Assembly (NCBI RefSeq): GCF_000684975.1
Contig: NZ_BAXZ01000002.1
Location: 248,001-312,000, forward strand
Direction: 5' to 3'
Source: Paraburkholderia acidipaludis NBRC 101816
Lineage (GTDB): Bacteria; Pseudomonadota; Gammaproteobacteria; Burkholderiales; Burkholderiaceae
Length of the DNA stretch: 64,000 nt
Positions 62,437-64,000 of the stretch are shown piece after piece; within the stretch, counting starts at the first letter, position 1; every line of letters starts with the position of its first letter. Below the pieces are notes generated by a model. That model was not told the DNA's origin and did no database searches. It worked only from the letters and a program-made list of their open reading frames with translations. Both the position numbers and the translations under genes were made by a program.

Positions 62437-63069
62437 ATGAACGCCCAGACGCAGAAATTCCAGATCGATGGTCTCGTCGGCAAGATCGAATGCGCGCTCG
62501 ACCTGCCGGATGCCGGCACGCCCGCGCGGGGCATGGCGCTCGTCGCGCACCCGCATCCGCTCTTCGGCGGAACCATGGACAACAAGGTCGCGCAGACCCT
62601 TGCGCGCACGCTCGTGCAACTGGGCTACACCACGTACCGCTCGAATTTCCGCGGCGTGGGCGCGACCGAAGGCACGCACGACAACGGCATCGGCGAACAG
62701 GACGATCTGCTTGCGCTGATCGCCCACATGCGCGCGCAGCCGGGCCAGGCCGACGTGCCGCTCGTGCTCGCGGGTTTCTCGTTCGGCACGTTCGTGCTCT
62801 CGCATGTGGCGAAGCGCTACGCCGAGGCGGGCGGCGTGATCGAGCGCATGGTGTTCGTCGGCACGGCCGCGAGCCGCTGGGAGGTCACGACGGTGCCCGA
62901 AAACACGCTCGTCGTGCACGGCGAGCTTGACGACACGGTGCCCATCCTTTCTGTCTACGAATGGGCGCGGCCGCAGGAACTCCCGATCGTCGTGATTCCG
63001 GGGGCGGAACACTTCCTGCATCGCAAGCTGCATATCCTCAAGCGCATCATCGTCGAAGCGTGGCGTTGA
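62437..63069 (+). CDS. Alpha/beta hydrolase (210 aa)
   Basis: A 210-residue alpha/beta hydrolase. The nucleophile elbow is LAGFSFGTFV, with Asp in HGELDDTVPI and His in PGAEHFLHR as the triad. An oxyanion stretch AHPHPLFGGTMDNKVAQTLA is typical of the small dienelactone-hydrolase-like group. The substrate is unknown. It is transcribed with the [2Fe-2S] gene 13 bases upstream. Start ATG 62437. Confidence 0.88.
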   Translation: MNAQTQKFQIDGLVGKIECALDLPDAGTPARGMALVAHPHPLFGGTMDNKVAQTLARTLVQLGYTTYRSNFRGVGATEGTHDNGIGEQDDLLALIAHMRAQPGQADVPLVLAGFSFGTFVLSHVAKRYAEAGGVIERMVFVGTAASRWEVTTVPENTLVVHGELDDTVPILSVYEWARPQELPIVVIPGAEHFLHRKLHILKRIIVEAWR

Positions 63070-63474
63070 GCCGCTCAATCGTCCCCGTTTTTATCGGCGT
63101 GTAAGGGACAGGCGGCGGGACGGACAGCGGGCGGGCAGCGCGTCGTGTTCGTGCGGAAAATGCACGACAGGTACGCATAAAAGCGGCTTTGGAGAAAAAA
63201 CGCCACAACGTGGCGCGTATAATGGCCGTTCTTTTTTGTGGATGCCGCAGCCCGCGGTTCGCGGCGCGAAGGCTCCGTTCGACCTGCCGGCGCATGCGTT
63301 GCATGCCTGCCGTGCCCATCGTGCCGCGCGCGAACCACTCGCCGCGCAGCCGGTCCAACGGGCGCTGTTTGCGCCGGCCCGAGCGGCCGCGCCGTCCACT
63401 CACCGGATCTCCTCGACCGTGCGCCGCATGGCGCGCAAGTTCATTCAGCCCATATTCAGCCCGACCCTGAACCT
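63070..63474. other. 405-base upstream region of the carboxypeptidase gene
   Basis: No gene is visible. It holds TATAAT (63218-63223) with the dyad CGCCAC/GTGGCG (63201-63215) just before it. The remaining ~250 bases would be a long leader before ATG 63475, with no recognised riboswitch. Confidence 0.55.
63201..63223 (+). promoter_or_regulatory. Dyad next to perfect -10 box before the carboxypeptidase gene
   Basis: CGCCAC (63201-63206), AAC, GTGGCG (63210-63215), then TATAAT at 63218-63223. The dyad lies where the -35 to -10 spacer is, which would let a bound dimer block RNA polymerase. A clear -35 is not seen at 17 bases. Confidence 0.45.
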
Positions 63475-64000
63475 ATGCGTTTTCTTTCCTCCGGCCAACT
63501 GTCTTCCGCTTTCGTTCCCTCTTCCATCGTTCGCACCGTCACGCTCGGCGCCGTGCTGCCCGCCGCGCTCTTCGCGTCGGCCAGCGCCTTCGCGCAGGTG
63601 CCGCCGCCCGCGGTGACCGCGCGTTCGTGGGTGCTCGTCGACGCGACGGCCAACCAGGTGCTCGCTGCGGGTAACGCCGACGAGCGTGTCGAACCGGCTT
63701 CGCTCACGAAGCTGATGACGGCCTACCTCGTGTTCGAGGCGCTGCAGACGAAGAAGATCTCGATGGAGCAGATCGTCACGCCGAGCGACGCCGTGCGCCG
63801 CGTGAAGAACGACGAGTCGCGCATGTTCATCGAGGCGAACAAGCCGGTGTCCGTGCACGACCTCGTCTACGGCATGATCATCCAGTCGGGCAACGACGCG
63901 GCTATCGCGCTGGCCGAACTCGTGGGCGGCAGCGAGGCGAACTTCGTCAACATGATGAACGCCGAGGCGCAGAAGCTCGGCATGACGCACACGCACTTCG
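63475..64000 (+). CDS. D-alanyl-D-alanine carboxypeptidase (PBP5/6 type), 5' part
   Basis: The gene runs off the right edge; 175 codons are visible. A signal peptide of ~40 residues (LFASASAFA, cut near AFA) is followed by the DD-peptidase core: SLTK at 76-79 is the nucleophile motif SxxK, and SGN at 138-140 is the second motif. The start MRFLSSGQLS at ATG 63475 fits. It trims pentapeptides of peptidoglycan in the periplasm. The KTG motif and the membrane-anchoring tail are outside the window. Penicillin-binding is expected. Confidence 0.9.
   Translation, partial: MRFLSSGQLSSAFVPSSIVRTVTLGAVLPAALFASASAFAQVPPPAVTARSWVLVDATANQVLAAGNADERVEPASLTKLMTAYLVFEALQTKKISMEQIVTPSDAVRRVKNDESRMFIEANKPVSVHDLVYGMIIQSGNDAAIALAELVGGSEANFVNMMNAEAQKLGMTHTHF

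Overview
The window is a GC-rich (roughly two thirds G+C) stretch of bacterial chromosome that reads as core genome of a Burkholderia sensu lato member, most likely Paraburkholderia or a close relative. The reasons are the KirBac potassium channel, a Gram-negative type porin, a PhaM-like protein, a split methionine synthase, DUF1840, DUF3567 and DUF3141 proteins, and a standalone RfaE2. This placement is inference from gene content. I see no rRNA, tRNA, CRISPR array, IS element, prophage or integrase. About sixty protein genes fill nearly all of the sequence, and both edge genes are cut.

Layout. 1-13.3 kb: tail of an EAL phosphodiesterase; a giant fused indolepyruvate oxidoreductase; an inward-rectifier K+ channel with two small genes; a lacI / AGE-epimerase / sugar-kinase operon; a DUF3309 peptide; an EAL-CBS-GGDEF protein; an SBF-like transporter. 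13.3-22.3 kb: Gly-rich secreted protein, porin, LysR regulator, nitronate monooxygenase, a fluoroacetate-dehalogenase-type hydrolase, DUF445 protein, Lrp regulator divergent from an EamA exporter. 22.4-27.4 kb: a tight minus-strand run (HMG-CoA lyase, YbaK-like deacylase, DUF1289, MaoC, metallo-beta-lactamase-fold hydrolase), a GhrA-type reductase and an RBBP9-type hydrolase. 27.4-33.5 kb: pta-ackA divergent from a DUF3141 PHA-synthase-like gene and fabI. 33.6-40.0 kb: minus-strand genes for a secreted protein, an orphan peptide-binding protein, SDR, DsbA, a SPOR protein and ArgS. 40.5-48.5 kb: DUF1840, Lys-rich secreted peptide, split MetH, DUF3567, enol-lactonase-like hydrolase, DUF3108 protein. 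48.7-55.9 kb: IclR regulator divergent from FAH-family and enoyl-CoA hydratase genes, PhaM, patatin, ferritin-like di-iron protein, RfaE2. 55.9-64 kb: small membrane protein, coaX-birA, a four-gene Mla/MCE lipid-transport operon, a [2Fe-2S] protein with a hydrolase, and the start of a D,D-carboxypeptidase.

The most interesting candidate for an uncharacterised system is the divergent module at 27.4-33.5 kb. The DUF3141 protein has a PHA-synthase-like Cys/Asp/His set (C183, D344, H383) and a long Lys/Ala/Pro tail like histone H1. It is followed by an enoyl-ACP reductase and faces a phosphotransacetylase/acetate kinase pair. A PhaM-like protein with a similar basic tail lies 19 kb away. The module could link acyl-CoA/acyl-phosphate balance to a polymer or granule near the nucleoid; that is a hypothesis. 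Several inverted repeats next to promoters (lacI, porin, nitronate monooxygenase, carboxypeptidase) are candidate operators.
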